64,000 nt of DNA from Streptomyces asoensis (GTDB lineage: Bacteria > Actinomycetota > Actinomycetes > Streptomycetales > Streptomycetaceae), in assembly GCF_013085465.1 (NCBI RefSeq), contig NZ_CP049838.1, positions 9,300,001-9,364,000 of the forward strand, written 5' to 3'. The position numbers and the translations under genes were made by a program. The notes beneath the pieces are model-generated. The model was not told the DNA's origin. It worked only from the letters and a program-made list of their open reading frames with translations, and did not search any database. Shown one piece after another: positions 1 through 7,297 of this stretch; the first letter of the stretch is position 1; every line of letters begins with the position of its first letter.

Positions 1-890
1 CACTGGCCCTTGGCGTTCGGGACGCCGGTGGTGAAGTTGGCGGGCATCCAGGCACCGGTGGCCAGGGTGGCGATGGTGCCGTCGCCCAGGCCCTTGTACC
101 AGTCGTCGGTCCAGCCGTTGACCGGGGCGAGCAGCTTCTCGTCGATCAGCTTCTGCCAGACCGTCTCGAACTTCTTGGCGCCCGCGTCGTCGAAGTTGAT
201 GGCGACCTTGGTGCCGTCGACCTTGTAGGGGCGCGAACCGGCCTGCCACAGCAGGGAGGTGGTGAAGCCAGGGTCACCGAGGTCGTTGGCTATGTAGGCC
301 TTCGGGTCGGCCTTGTGGAGCTTGCGGGCCGCGTCCAGGTACTCGTCCCAGGTGGTCGGGACGGCGATCTTGTACTTGTCGAAGACCGTCTTGTTGTAGA
401 ACAGCGCCATCGGGCCCGAGTCCATCGGCAGGCCGTAGACCTTGTCGCCGTCGCTGACCGCGTTCCACGGGCCGGGCGTGTACTTGGAGGCGAGCTTGTC
501 GGCGCCGTAGGGGGCCAGGTCGGTCAGGCCCTTGGTCAGGGAGTACTGGCCGAGCGCGAAGTACTCGACCTGGGCGACGTCCGGGACGCCCTTGCCGGCC
601 GAGATCGCGTTGGACAGCGCGGTGTAGTGCTTGTCGCCGGAGCGCTCACCGACCAGGTTGATCTTGACCTTCGGGTACTTCTTCTGGAAGTCGGCGGCCA
701 CGGTCTTCAGGGTGGGCTCCCAGGCCCAGACCGTGATGTCGCCGCCCTTGTCCAGGGCAGCCTGGATGTCGCCGGCGGAGACGGCCTTCGTGTCGGAGTC
801 GTCGTCCGAGCCGCCGCAGGCGGTGACGCCCAGGGCGAGGGTGGAGACGAGGGCGATGCCGCGCAGGATGCGGCTCGTTGTTCTGCGCAT
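1..890 (-). CDS. Sugar ABC transporter substrate-binding lipoprotein (C-terminus beyond window)
   Basis: Family 1 extracellular solute-binding protein that would capture a sugar or oligosaccharide outside the membrane and deliver it to the two permeases encoded upstream on the same strand. The 296 visible residues start at an ATG (888-890) with a basic N-terminus, a hydrophobic stretch and a lipobox ending V-T-A-C-G-G, so the mature protein is a lipoprotein. The segment reading DITVWAWEP followed by a KKYPKVKINLV-like stretch is typical of the family. The gene is last in the permease-permease-binding protein order, which is less common than binding protein first. The 3' end is cut by the window edge. 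The sugar cannot be told from sequence. Confidence 0.9.
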   Translation of the reverse strand, partial: MRRTTSRILRGIALVSTLALGVTACGGSDDDSDTKAVSAGDIQAALDKGGDITVWAWEPTLKTVAADFQKKYPKVKINLVGERSGDKHYTALSNAISAGKGVPDVAQVEYFALGQYSLTKGLTDLAPYGADKLASKYTPGPWNAVSDGDKVYGLPMDSGPMALFYNKTVFDKYKIAVPTTWDEYLDAARKLHKADPKAYIANDLGDPGFTTSLLWQAGSRPYKVDGTKVAINFDDAGAKKFETVWQKLIDEKLLAPVNGWTDDWYKGLGDGTIATLATGAWMPANFTTGVPNAKGQ

Positions 891-982
891 GGGGCTGCTT
901 CCACTTCTTCGTGGGTGGGACAGGTGAGGGTGGGGGTGGTGCCGGTGGTGCTCAAATGTGGGGCTTGGGGGCGCTGCCCAGG

Positions 983-1906
983 TCACTCCTTGACACTTCC
1001 GGCGGCGAGGCCGGACTGCCAGTACTTCTGGAGGAACAGGAAGGCGGCGATCAGCGGGAGGATGGTGAGCAGGGACCCCGTGATCACCAGGTTGAAGATC
1101 ACGTCGCCACCGATGGTCTGTGCCTGGGAGCTCCAGGCGCTCAGACCCAGCGTCAGCGGGTACCAGTCCGGGTCCTTCAGCATGATCAGCGGGAGGAAGT
1201 AGTTGTTCCAGGTGGCGACCGTGGTGAACAGCAGCACGGTCACGATTCCGGGGGCCAGCAGCGGCAGCGCGACCTGGAAGAAGGTCCGCACCTCGCTCGC
1301 CCCGTCCATCCGGGCCGCCTCCAGCAGCTCGGTCGGGATCGCCTCCGCGGCGAACACCCACATCAGATAGAGGCCGAACGGCGACACGAGCGACGGGATG
1401 ATCACCGCCCACGGGGTGTCGGTCAGCCCCATCTTGCTGAACATCAGGAAGGTCGGCACGGCGAGCGCCGTAGCCGGCACGGCCACCGCGCCGATCACCA
1501 CGGCGAAGATCGCACGCTTGCCGGGGAACTGGAACTTCGCCAGTGCGTACCCGCCCAGCACGGCCAACAGTGTCGCGCCGCCCGCACCGAGCACCACGTA
1601 CAGCAGGGTGTTCAGCAACCAGCGGCCGAAGATGCCGTCGTGGTAGGTGAAGGTGGTCCGGATGTTGTCCCACAGGGCGAAGTCGTGGGCGAACCACAGG
1701 CCGTTGGAGTCGGCCAGGCCCGACTGGGTCTTCGTGGCGTTGATGACCAGCCAGATCAGCGGCACCACGGTGTAGACGGCCATCAGGGCCATCAGCACCG
1801 TCAACAGCACATTGCGCTTCGGCTTGCCCGGGGTGTGCTTCTTACGGGGGGTTCGTAGCCTCGGGGCGGTGTTCTTCACGGGGGAGGCGGTGACAGAGGT
1901 GCTCAT
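983..1906 (-). CDS. Sugar ABC transporter permease, MalG type
   Basis: Inner-membrane permease of 307 residues, one half of the channel of a carbohydrate-uptake (CUT1) ABC importer. After a basic cytoplasmic N-terminus (about residues 1-30) comes a first membrane segment (LLTVLMALMAVYTVVPLIWL) and about five more. The cytoplasmic EAA loop is recognisable as ELLEAARMDGASEVRTFFQVALPLL, where the helical domain of the ATPase docks. The start ATG lies 4 bp after the stop of the upstream permease, so the two are co-translated. No ATPase gene lies nearby; Streptomyces CUT1 systems commonly share the MsiK ATPase, which is the likely partner here (inference). Confidence 0.93.
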   Translation of the reverse strand: MSTSVTASPVKNTAPRLRTPRKKHTPGKPKRNVLLTVLMALMAVYTVVPLIWLVINATKTQSGLADSNGLWFAHDFALWDNIRTTFTYHDGIFGRWLLNTLLYVVLGAGGATLLAVLGGYALAKFQFPGKRAIFAVVIGAVAVPATALAVPTFLMFSKMGLTDTPWAVIIPSLVSPFGLYLMWVFAAEAIPTELLEAARMDGASEVRTFFQVALPLLAPGIVTVLLFTTVATWNNYFLPLIMLKDPDWYPLTLGLSAWSSQAQTIGGDVIFNLVITGSLLTILPLIAAFLFLQKYWQSGLAAGSVKE

Positions 1907-1910
1907 CGGG

Positions 1911-2837
1911 TCACGCTCCCTTGCGCATGCCGCGCAGCTGGACGGCGTAGGCGACGATCATCGTGATGACGCCCATGATGATGGCCACCGTCGCGGAGTA
2001 GTTGTGCTGCTGGCCGTTGAAGGACAGCGAGTACGTGTAGAAGTTCGGCGTGTAGTCCGTGGTGATGGAGTTCAGCGCCAGCGGACGCAGGATGCTCGGC
2101 TCGTTGAAGAGCTGGAAGCTGCCGATGATCGAGAAGATCGTCGCGATGACGAGCGCGCCCCGGATCGCGGGCAGCTTGATCGAGCTGATGATCCGCCACT
2201 GGCCGGCGCCGTCGATCTCCGCCGCCTCGTACAGCGAGGTCGGGATGACCCGCAGCGCCGAGTAGAAGATCAGCATGTTGTACCCGACGAACTCCCAGGT
2301 CACGATGTTGCCGATGGAGGCGAGCACCCAGCCGGGGGAGAGCAGGTCGGGCAGTGAGACACCGAACGCGGAGTTGATGTCGCCCACCAGGCCGTACTTG
2401 GTGCCGTACATGAAGCCCCACATCAGGGTGGCGACCACGGCGGGCACGGCGTACGGCAGGAAGATCGTGATCCGGAAGAAGCTCTTGCCGTAGAGCCGGC
2501 CGCTGTCCAGCGCCAGCGCGACCAGCAGGGCGATGCCCAGCATGATCGGCACCTGGATCGCCAGGAAGAGTGCCACCCGGCCGACCGCCGACCAGAACGC
2601 GTCGTCCTGGAGGGCTCGCGTGTAGTTGTCCAGGCCGACGAACTGGTTGCCGCCGATGAGCTGGTCACGGAAGAGGCTCAGATAGATCGAGTACACGATC
2701 GGGGCCAGGAAGACCAGGGCGAACACGGCCACGAAGGGACCGATGAAACCCCACCCCGTCCAGGAGCGGCGGTCCCCTTTCGCCGGAGGAGGTGCCGGCC
2801 GCGGCTCGGCGGCCACCGGCGGTTGCAGCGTCGTCAT
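1911..2837 (-). CDS. Sugar ABC transporter permease, MalF type
   Basis: The 308-residue partner permease of the CUT1 importer. The N-terminal 35 residues are Pro/Ala-rich and cytoplasmic, followed by a first membrane segment around FIGPFVAVFALVFLAPIVYS and five further segments; the EAA-type loop reads SLYEAAEIDGAGQWRIISSIKLP. The open frame extends upstream to 3092, but that stretch crosses both LacI-type operators, so the ATG at 2835-2837 is chosen. It is the first gene of the operon and is transcribed away from the divergent LacI gene; the two palindromes at 2913-2930 and 2959-2974 lie in the shared promoter region. Confidence 0.92.
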   Translation of the reverse strand: MTTLQPPVAAEPRPAPPPAKGDRRSWTGWGFIGPFVAVFALVFLAPIVYSIYLSLFRDQLIGGNQFVGLDNYTRALQDDAFWSAVGRVALFLAIQVPIMLGIALLVALALDSGRLYGKSFFRITIFLPYAVPAVVATLMWGFMYGTKYGLVGDINSAFGVSLPDLLSPGWVLASIGNIVTWEFVGYNMLIFYSALRVIPTSLYEAAEIDGAGQWRIISSIKLPAIRGALVIATIFSIIGSFQLFNEPSILRPLALNSITTDYTPNFYTYSLSFNGQQHNYSATVAIIMGVITMIVAYAVQLRGMRKGA

Positions 2838-2912
2838 GTCGTTCCTCGCTCGTCCAGTCCTGGAACCGGGGCGATGTTGCGCGGAGATTTCCGAACGCCC
2901 CACCGCCACCAT

Positions 2913-2930
2913 GATGTTTACGTAAACATC
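2913..2930. promoter_or_regulatory. LacI-family operator, copy 1
   Basis: A perfect 18-bp palindrome, GATGTTTACGTAAACATC, centred on a CpG as is usual for LacI/GalR-family operators. It lies 75 bp upstream of the permease start and shares its 16-bp core with the second copy. The most likely ligand is the LacI-type protein encoded divergently at 3071. Confidence 0.85.
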
Positions 2931-2958
2931 AGCCACGCAAGAGGCTCGGCAAGCTGTT

Positions 2959-2974
2959 ATGTTTACGTAAACAT
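2959..2974. promoter_or_regulatory. LacI-family operator, copy 2
   Basis: A perfect 16-bp palindrome, ATGTTTACGTAAACAT, identical to the core of the copy at 2913-2930. The two centres are 45 bp apart, a little over four helical turns, compatible with two dimers on nearly the same DNA face. Its position between the divergent genes suggests control of the transporter operon and autoregulation. Confidence 0.85.
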
Positions 2975-3070
2975 CTGATGGCGGCATGTCTACACTGCCC
3001 CGATAACGATGGTCAAGGGTCCTCCGGGGAGACCGTGGCACCTGCGCCGACAGAGAGGTGGGCACACCGA

Positions 3071-4123
3071 GTGGACATGGCTGAAAGATCACCGGCCAAA
3101 GCGCCGGGACGCACCCGGGCCACGGCCTCCATGGCGGACGTCGCGCGGCTCGCCGGGGTGTCCTCGCAGACCGTCTCGCGGGTCTCCAACGGTTACGCGG
3201 GTGTGAACGAGGAGACCCGGCAGCAGGTACTCGAGGCCATGAAGGAACTCGGCTACCGGCCCAACAGCGCCGCCCGCGCCCTCAAGCGCGGTGAGTTCCG
3301 CACGATCGGCGTCATCACGTTCACGCTGTCCACGACCGGCAATGTGCGCACCCTGGAGGCGATCGCGACCTCGGCGGCCGCCGAGGGCTACGCGGTGACC
3401 CTGCTCCCGGTGGCCGTGCCCACCACCGACGAGGTGCGCGGCGCGTTCTCCCGGCTGGAGGAACTGGCCGTCGACGCGGTGATCGTCATCATGGAGGTCC
3501 ACCTGCTGGACGCGGCCACCGTGAAACTCCCGCCGCACGTCCAGGTCGTGGTCGTGGACTCCGACGCCGGCGACCACTACACCGTCGTGGACACCGACCA
3601 GGCGGGCGGCACCAGGACCGCTGTCCAGCATCTGCTCGACCTGGGCCATCGGACCGTCTGGCATCTCGGCGGTCCCGAGGGCTCGTTCGCGGCGCAGCGC
3701 CGCGCGGACGCCTGGCGGGCCGCCCTCACCGAGGCGGGCCGCACCGCGCCGCCCCTGGTCAGGGGCGACTGGTCGGCGGAGTCCGGCTACCTGGCCGGCC
3801 GCGAGCTGGCCGCCCGCGAGGACTGCACCGCCGTCTTCGCGGCCAACGACCAGATGGCCCTGGGCCTGCTGCGCGCCCTGCACGAAGGCGGGCGCCGGGT
3901 GCCCGAGGACGTCAGCGTGATCGGGTTCGACGACATCCCCGAGGCGGGTTCCTTCCTGCCCCCGCTCACCACCCTGCACCAGGACTTCGCCGAGGTCGGC
4001 CGGCTCTGCGTCCAGGCCGTGCTGCGCAAGATGCGTCCGGACGGCTCGGAACACGGAACGACGCTCGTACCGACGCGGCTGGTGCTGCGACAGAGCACGG
4101 CGCCACCGCCCGCGGAGCGGTGA
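3071..4123 (+). CDS. LacI/GalR-family transcriptional regulator of the adjacent sugar transporter
   Basis: A 350-residue repressor-type protein. The N-terminal helix-turn-helix reads MADVARLAGVSSQTVSRVSN, followed by a hinge helix (NSAARALKRG) and a periplasmic-binding-protein-like sugar-sensing domain (TIGVITF near its start, DVSVIGFDDIPEA near its end). I chose GTG 3071 because GAGGTGG sits 9 nt upstream; ATG 3077 in the same frame is the alternative. It is divergent from the ABC transporter operon and separated from it by two matching palindromes, so it very probably represses that operon until a transported sugar or derivative binds. Confidence 0.93.
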   Translation: MDMAERSPAKAPGRTRATASMADVARLAGVSSQTVSRVSNGYAGVNEETRQQVLEAMKELGYRPNSAARALKRGEFRTIGVITFTLSTTGNVRTLEAIATSAAAEGYAVTLLPVAVPTTDEVRGAFSRLEELAVDAVIVIMEVHLLDAATVKLPPHVQVVVVDSDAGDHYTVVDTDQAGGTRTAVQHLLDLGHRTVWHLGGPEGSFAAQRRADAWRAALTEAGRTAPPLVRGDWSAESGYLAGRELAAREDCTAVFAANDQMALGLLRALHEGGRRVPEDVSVIGFDDIPEAGSFLPPLTTLHQDFAEVGRLCVQAVLRKMRPDGSEHGTTLVPTRLVLRQSTAPPPAER

Positions 4124-4237
4124 CGGCCGCTTCGGGGCCGGGTGCCGGGCCGTGGGCCGTGGCCGCTTCGGGTGTCCGAGCGTGACCGCATCGGGGGCGA
4201 GTGTTCGACCCTGACCCTTTCCGGGGTCCGTCCGTGA

Positions 4238-4891
4238 CTACCTCGGGTGTTCGCCCACGGCGCGGGCCGCCGTTCGCCAGGCCGCGGTGACGGCGAGTCG
4301 GGCGGCCGCCGTGCCGCGTTCCGTCTCCGCGGGCAGCCGCAGCGGTGCCCCGAGGTGGACGTGGCAGTGCGGACGCCTGACCGGCGCCGTCAACGTGCCC
4401 GCCAGCTGCTTCGCGGCCGACCCCGAGGCGATCCGCCGGGCGCCCGCGTGGCCCACCGGCACCACCAGCGCGCCGGTCGCCTGCGCCAGACGGGCGAGCC
4501 CGGTACGGAACGGCTCGGGCGCGGTGGCCGCCGCGTCCCTGCGGCGCGGCAGTCGGCCCTCGCCGTAGAGGAGCACGTGCCGGCCGCCGGCCAGCGCCTC
4601 GGCGGCGGCGTCGAGAGCCAGCGCCGCGTGCGCCGTACGGCGGTGGACCGGGATGTGACCGTCACGGCTCAGCGCCCTGCCGAGCAGCGGTATGCGCCAC
4701 AGCCCCGCGGTCGCCATCACCACCGGCTCGAGCTCCAGCCGCCGCAGCGCGGCCATGACGACGGCGGGGTCGGCCATGGAGTCGTGGTTGGCCACGAAGA
4801 GGGTCCCCGCGGGCAGGCGCAGCTTGATCTCACTGGTGACGGTGAGCCGCCCGAAGAACGGTGTCAGGGCGATGACGGCACGGCTGAACAC
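4238..4891 (-). CDS. 1-acyl-sn-glycerol-3-phosphate acyltransferase-like protein (PlsC family)
   Basis: A 217-residue membrane-associated acyltransferase that would transfer an acyl chain to lysophosphatidate or a related acceptor. Motif I of the family is present as NHDSMAD (His36, Asp41 of the H-X4-D catalytic pair), and the phosphate-binding motif is a variant reading GEGRLP in place of EGTRS. An N-terminal hydrophobic stretch (VIALTPFF) may hold it at the membrane. It starts at GTG 4889-4891 with GGAGG 7 nt upstream. The gene stands alone, convergent with the LacI gene. Acyl acceptor and donor are not predictable from sequence. Confidence 0.85.
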   Translation of the reverse strand: MFSRAVIALTPFFGRLTVTSEIKLRLPAGTLFVANHDSMADPAVVMAALRRLELEPVVMATAGLWRIPLLGRALSRDGHIPVHRRTAHAALALDAAAEALAGGRHVLLYGEGRLPRRRDAAATAPEPFRTGLARLAQATGALVVPVGHAGARRIASGSAAKQLAGTLTAPVRRPHCHVHLGAPLRLPAETERGTAAARLAVTAAWRTAARAVGEHPR

Positions 4892-4993
4892 GAGGGAACC
4901 TCCGGTATGGGCGATCGGAGCCCCAGTGTCGTGCCGCGGGCGAGGATCGCGCCTGAGTACGGATACTCAACGAGCACACCGGAACGACAGGCC

Positions 4994-5377
4994 CTAGATC
5001 AGTCGGGTGGGGCTGACCAGTCCCGTCCGGTAGGCGACGATCACCGCCTGGACGCGGTCGCGCAGTCGGAGCTTCGCCAGGATGCGGGAGACGTGTGTCT
5101 TGACGGTCGTCTCGGACAGGTGGAGCCGGGCGGCGAGTTCCGTGTTGCTCAGACCCTGGGCGAGCAGACCCAGGACTTCGAGTTCGCGCGGGGTCAGCGC
5201 GGTCAGGTCGGGGTGGCGATCGCCGGTCCCGGCGGCCGGTGCGGGCCGGCTGCCTTCCCGGTGTTCGCCGCCCGCACGGTGCCCGTGCCCGCCTCTGCCG
5301 TGACGCTCCACCAGACGGCGGGTGATGGACGGGGAGAGGAGGGCGTCTCCGGTGCGGATCAACCGGACGGCGGCCAC
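4994..5377 (-). pseudogene. Truncated NarL/LuxR-type response regulator lacking its receiver domain
   Basis: About 127 residues matching only the linker and DNA-binding half of a NarL-type response regulator. The linker reads LVAAVRLIRTGDALLSPSI, and the C-terminal LuxR helix-turn-helix is complete (LTPRELEVLGLLAQGLSN, then SETTVKTHVSRILAKL). No phospho-acceptor receiver domain precedes it: the frame is closed by the TGA at 5399-5401, which is also the stop codon of the tatA gene immediately upstream. An HTH-only regulator translated from GTG 5375-5377 is possible, but no good ribosome-binding site is visible, so a remnant of a rearranged gene is the better reading. The region between linker and HTH is low-complexity Gly/His-rich. 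Confidence 0.6.
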
Positions 5378-5398
5378 CAGGTGTTCGGGCTCGACGGA

Positions 5399-5575
5399 TC
5401 AGCCGGGGTGTCGACTCTCCCCACCGGGCGACGGCTCCTCCTCGGCCGCCCGCGCCTCCGCCTTCAGGATGCGCGCCGACTTTCCGGCGGAACGGGCCAG
5501 TTCGGGCAGCTTCCTGGCGGCCAGGACGGCAATGACGACGACGAGGATGATGGCGAATTCGCTCAGTCCGAACAT
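5399..5575 (-). CDS. tatA: TatA/E-type twin-arginine translocase subunit, short
   Basis: A 58-residue protein with the hallmarks of TatA: a single N-terminal membrane helix (SEFAIILVVVIAVLAA), a short hinge, and the amphipathic helix KLPELARSAGKSARILKAEA, then a short acidic tail. TatA oligomerises to let folded proteins cross the membrane. It is shorter than usual Streptomyces TatA proteins (roughly 90-100 residues). It starts at ATG 5573-5575, 16 bp after the terD-like gene on the same strand, so the two are probably co-transcribed. Its stop codon is in the same reading frame as the LuxR remnant that follows. Confidence 0.8.
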   Translation of the reverse strand: MFGLSEFAIILVVVIAVLAARKLPELARSAGKSARILKAEARAAEEEPSPGGESRHPG

Positions 5576-5591
5576 GACGAGTCCGCCCCGG

Positions 5592-6167
5592 TCAGACGTT
5601 GACGCCGAAGTCGGCGGCGATGCCGGCCAACCCGGAGGCGTAACCCTGGCCCACGGCCCGGAACTTCCACTCCGCGCCGTTGCGGTACAGCTCGCCGAAG
5701 ACCATCGCGGTCTCGGTGGAGGCGTCCTCGGAGAGGTCGTAGCGTGCGATCTCCTGGCCGCCCGCCTGGTTGACGACGCGGATGAACGCGTTGCGGACCT
5801 GGCCGAAGCTCTGGCCGCGGTTCTCGGCGTCGTGGATGGAGACCGGGAAGACGATCTTGTCGATCTCGGCGGGCACGGCGGCGAGGTTCACCTTGACCGA
5901 CTCGTCGTCGCCCTCGCCCTCACCGGTGAGGTTGTCGCCGGTGTGCTCGACCGAACCGTCCGGGCTCTTCAGGTTGTTGTAGAAGACGAAGTGCTGATCG
6001 GACAGGACCTTGCCCGACGCGTCCAGGAGCAGGGCGGAGGCGTCGAGGTCGTAGTCGGTGCCCGTGGTCGTACGCACGTCCCAGCCCAGGCCGACCAGCA
6101 CCGCGGTCAGGCCCGGCGCCTCCTTGCTCAGGGATACGTTGCCACCCTTGGACAGGGAAACTCCCAC
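5592..6167 (-). CDS. TerD-family stress/tellurium-resistance protein
   Basis: A 191-residue cytoplasmic TerD-fold protein. It opens [19 protein letters not shown], carries the Asp-rich calcium-binding type segments ([10 protein letters not shown], then [10 protein letters not shown] and FPVSIHDAE) and ends [14 protein letters not shown], all typical of TerD/TerE. Family members bind Ca2+ and appear in tellurite, phage and stress responses; in Streptomyces they are often multicopy. The start is GTG 6165-6167, preceded by an excellent AGGAGG 6 nt upstream, although the frame is open to 6317. Likely co-transcribed with the small tatA gene. Confidence 0.93.
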   Translation of the reverse strand: MGVSLSKGGNVSLSKEAPGLTAVLVGLGWDVRTTTGTDYDLDASALLLDASGKVLSDQHFVFYNNLKSPDGSVEHTGDNLTGEGEGDDESVKVNLAAVPAEIDKIVFPVSIHDAENRGQSFGQVRNAFIRVVNQAGGQEIARYDLSEDASTETAMVFGELYRNGAEWKFRAVGQGYASGLAGIAADFGVNV

Positions 6168-6234
6168 TGTCTTCCTCCTGCTTGAGACTGGTCGAGACCG
6201 GCCGAGATGTCGTGTGCGGTCGCACCGAATCGAA

Positions 6235-6250
6235 TCTACATCACTGTAGA
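6235..6250. promoter_or_regulatory. Inverted repeat upstream of the terD-like gene
   Basis: TCTACATCACTGTAGA is a perfect inverted repeat with 6-bp arms and a 4-bp centre, 68 bp upstream of the terD start. A second, shorter inverted repeat (GTGCGGTCGCAC, 6214-6225) lies between it and the gene. Both are plausible regulator sites, but no cognate regulator is encoded next to them. Confidence 0.4.
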
Positions 6251-6398
6251 AATGATGGGGAGGTGGCAGCATCACGACGTCCTGTGGGACGTCGTCGATC
6301 CCGATGACACGCTCCACCCGGCGCTCCTCGATCGGTCCTCTGCCCTCCAGTTCCAGCAGGCCGTTCTCGACATCCTCCGAGACACGGAACGGAGGGTG

Positions 6399-7043
6399 TC
6401 ATGCGTGGGCCGGCGCGGGCTGTTCCTCGGTCTGTGCGGTTGCGGCGGACGGGGATGAGTCGGCGGCGGTGTAGAAGACGGACGAGCCCTGCTTGGAGCG
6501 CTGTGCCTGGGTCTTGGCGACGAGGCCTTCGAGGGTGGTGCGCACCACGGTGGTCTTGATGGCGCGTTCAGGGTGGGCCTGGCCGAGGGCGGTGGCGATC
6601 TCCGCTGCCGAGCGCGGTTCGCTCTGCTCGGTGAGGTGGCGGCGGACCAGGTCGACCAGGGTCGGCTGCGCCGTCTGCGCGACTTCGGCCTTGCCCGCGC
6701 TCGGGTTGCCGGCCGCCTTCCCGGTCGGCCGGGCGGGCTGGGCGGCGGTCTTCTTCCTCGGCTGTGTCCGCTTGCCCGGGCCGGATCGGGCGGCCTTCTT
6801 GCGCGGGGCGGGCACGGACGTGGCCGGCGGCTGTGCCGTCGTGTCGGGCGCCGGCACCGCGTCGATGGCCTGCTGGATGCTGACGAGCACCGTGTGGTCC
6901 CGCTGGAGGGATGCCAGCTGCTCTTGCAGGGCGGCGATTTCCGCGCCGACACGTTCCTGCTCCTTGGTGTTGCGTTCCAGGTCGGCGGTCACCTGAGCGG
7001 TGTACTGCGAGGTGAGTTCGGTGGCGGAAGCGTTCTCGGACAT
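6399..7043 (-). CDS. Coiled-coil / Lys-Pro-Ala linker / winged-helix-like hypothetical protein
   Basis: A 214-residue protein I do not recognise. Three parts are visible: a heptad-like coiled coil at about residues 10-62 (ERVGAEIAALQEQLASLQRD), a basic low-complexity linker rich in K, P and A at about 75-125 (RKKAARSGPGKRTQPRKK), and a globular C-terminal part at about 128-195 (LVDLVRRHLTEQSEPRSAAE, then TTVVRTTLEGLVAK and SSVFY) that looks like a winged helix-turn-helix. The layout suggests a nucleoid-associated or transcriptional protein that dimerises through its N-terminus. Start ATG 7041-7043. It is monocistronic and divergent from the dehydratase gene. Only the existence of the gene is secure. 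Confidence 0.75.
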   Translation of the reverse strand: MSENASATELTSQYTAQVTADLERNTKEQERVGAEIAALQEQLASLQRDHTVLVSIQQAIDAVPAPDTTAQPPATSVPAPRKKAARSGPGKRTQPRKKTAAQPARPTGKAAGNPSAGKAEVAQTAQPTLVDLVRRHLTEQSEPRSAAEIATALGQAHPERAIKTTVVRTTLEGLVAKTQAQRSKQGSSVFYTAADSSPSAATAQTEEQPAPAHA

Positions 7044-7172
7044 GAAGCGCACAACCTTTCCTCGGTGTGAGGCGGCAGTCGACGGACCTGCCGAGCCCGC
7101 CGTCCGGGCGGGTTGATGCCTGCCGGGCACACACTGCAAAGCCCTGTGCAGAGCACTGATGGAGAGATAGTA

Positions 7173-7209
7173 CGGACAAGCGGAGGAGATGGTTCTCCTC
7201 AAGTGTCCG
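7173..7209. repeat. Imperfect inverted repeat between divergent genes
   Basis: Two nested stems: outer CGGACA (7173-7178) with TGTCCG (7204-7209), inner GAGGAG (7183-7188) with CTCCTC (7195-7200) around a 6-nt loop. It lies between the divergent genes starting at 7043 and 7298. It could be an operator or a hairpin in the leader of the dehydratase transcript. Confidence 0.4.
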
Positions 7210-7297
7210 CTGGGCCGGGTCCACCCGGCCCACGTCGTCGAGCGCCCCGAGGCTCACGCAGCCGGATCGAGCTCAACCGACCCGCAGGAATGGACAA

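Noticed and set aside
2838..3092. N-terminal extension of the MalF-type permease to 3092
   Set aside because: It would place both LacI operators and the divergent promoter inside the coding sequence, and the extra residues show no permease similarity.
4213..4228. GACCC/GGGTC hairpin between convergent lacI and plsC-like genes
   Set aside because: Only five base pairs with a 6-nt loop; too weak to call a terminator in DNA this GC-rich.
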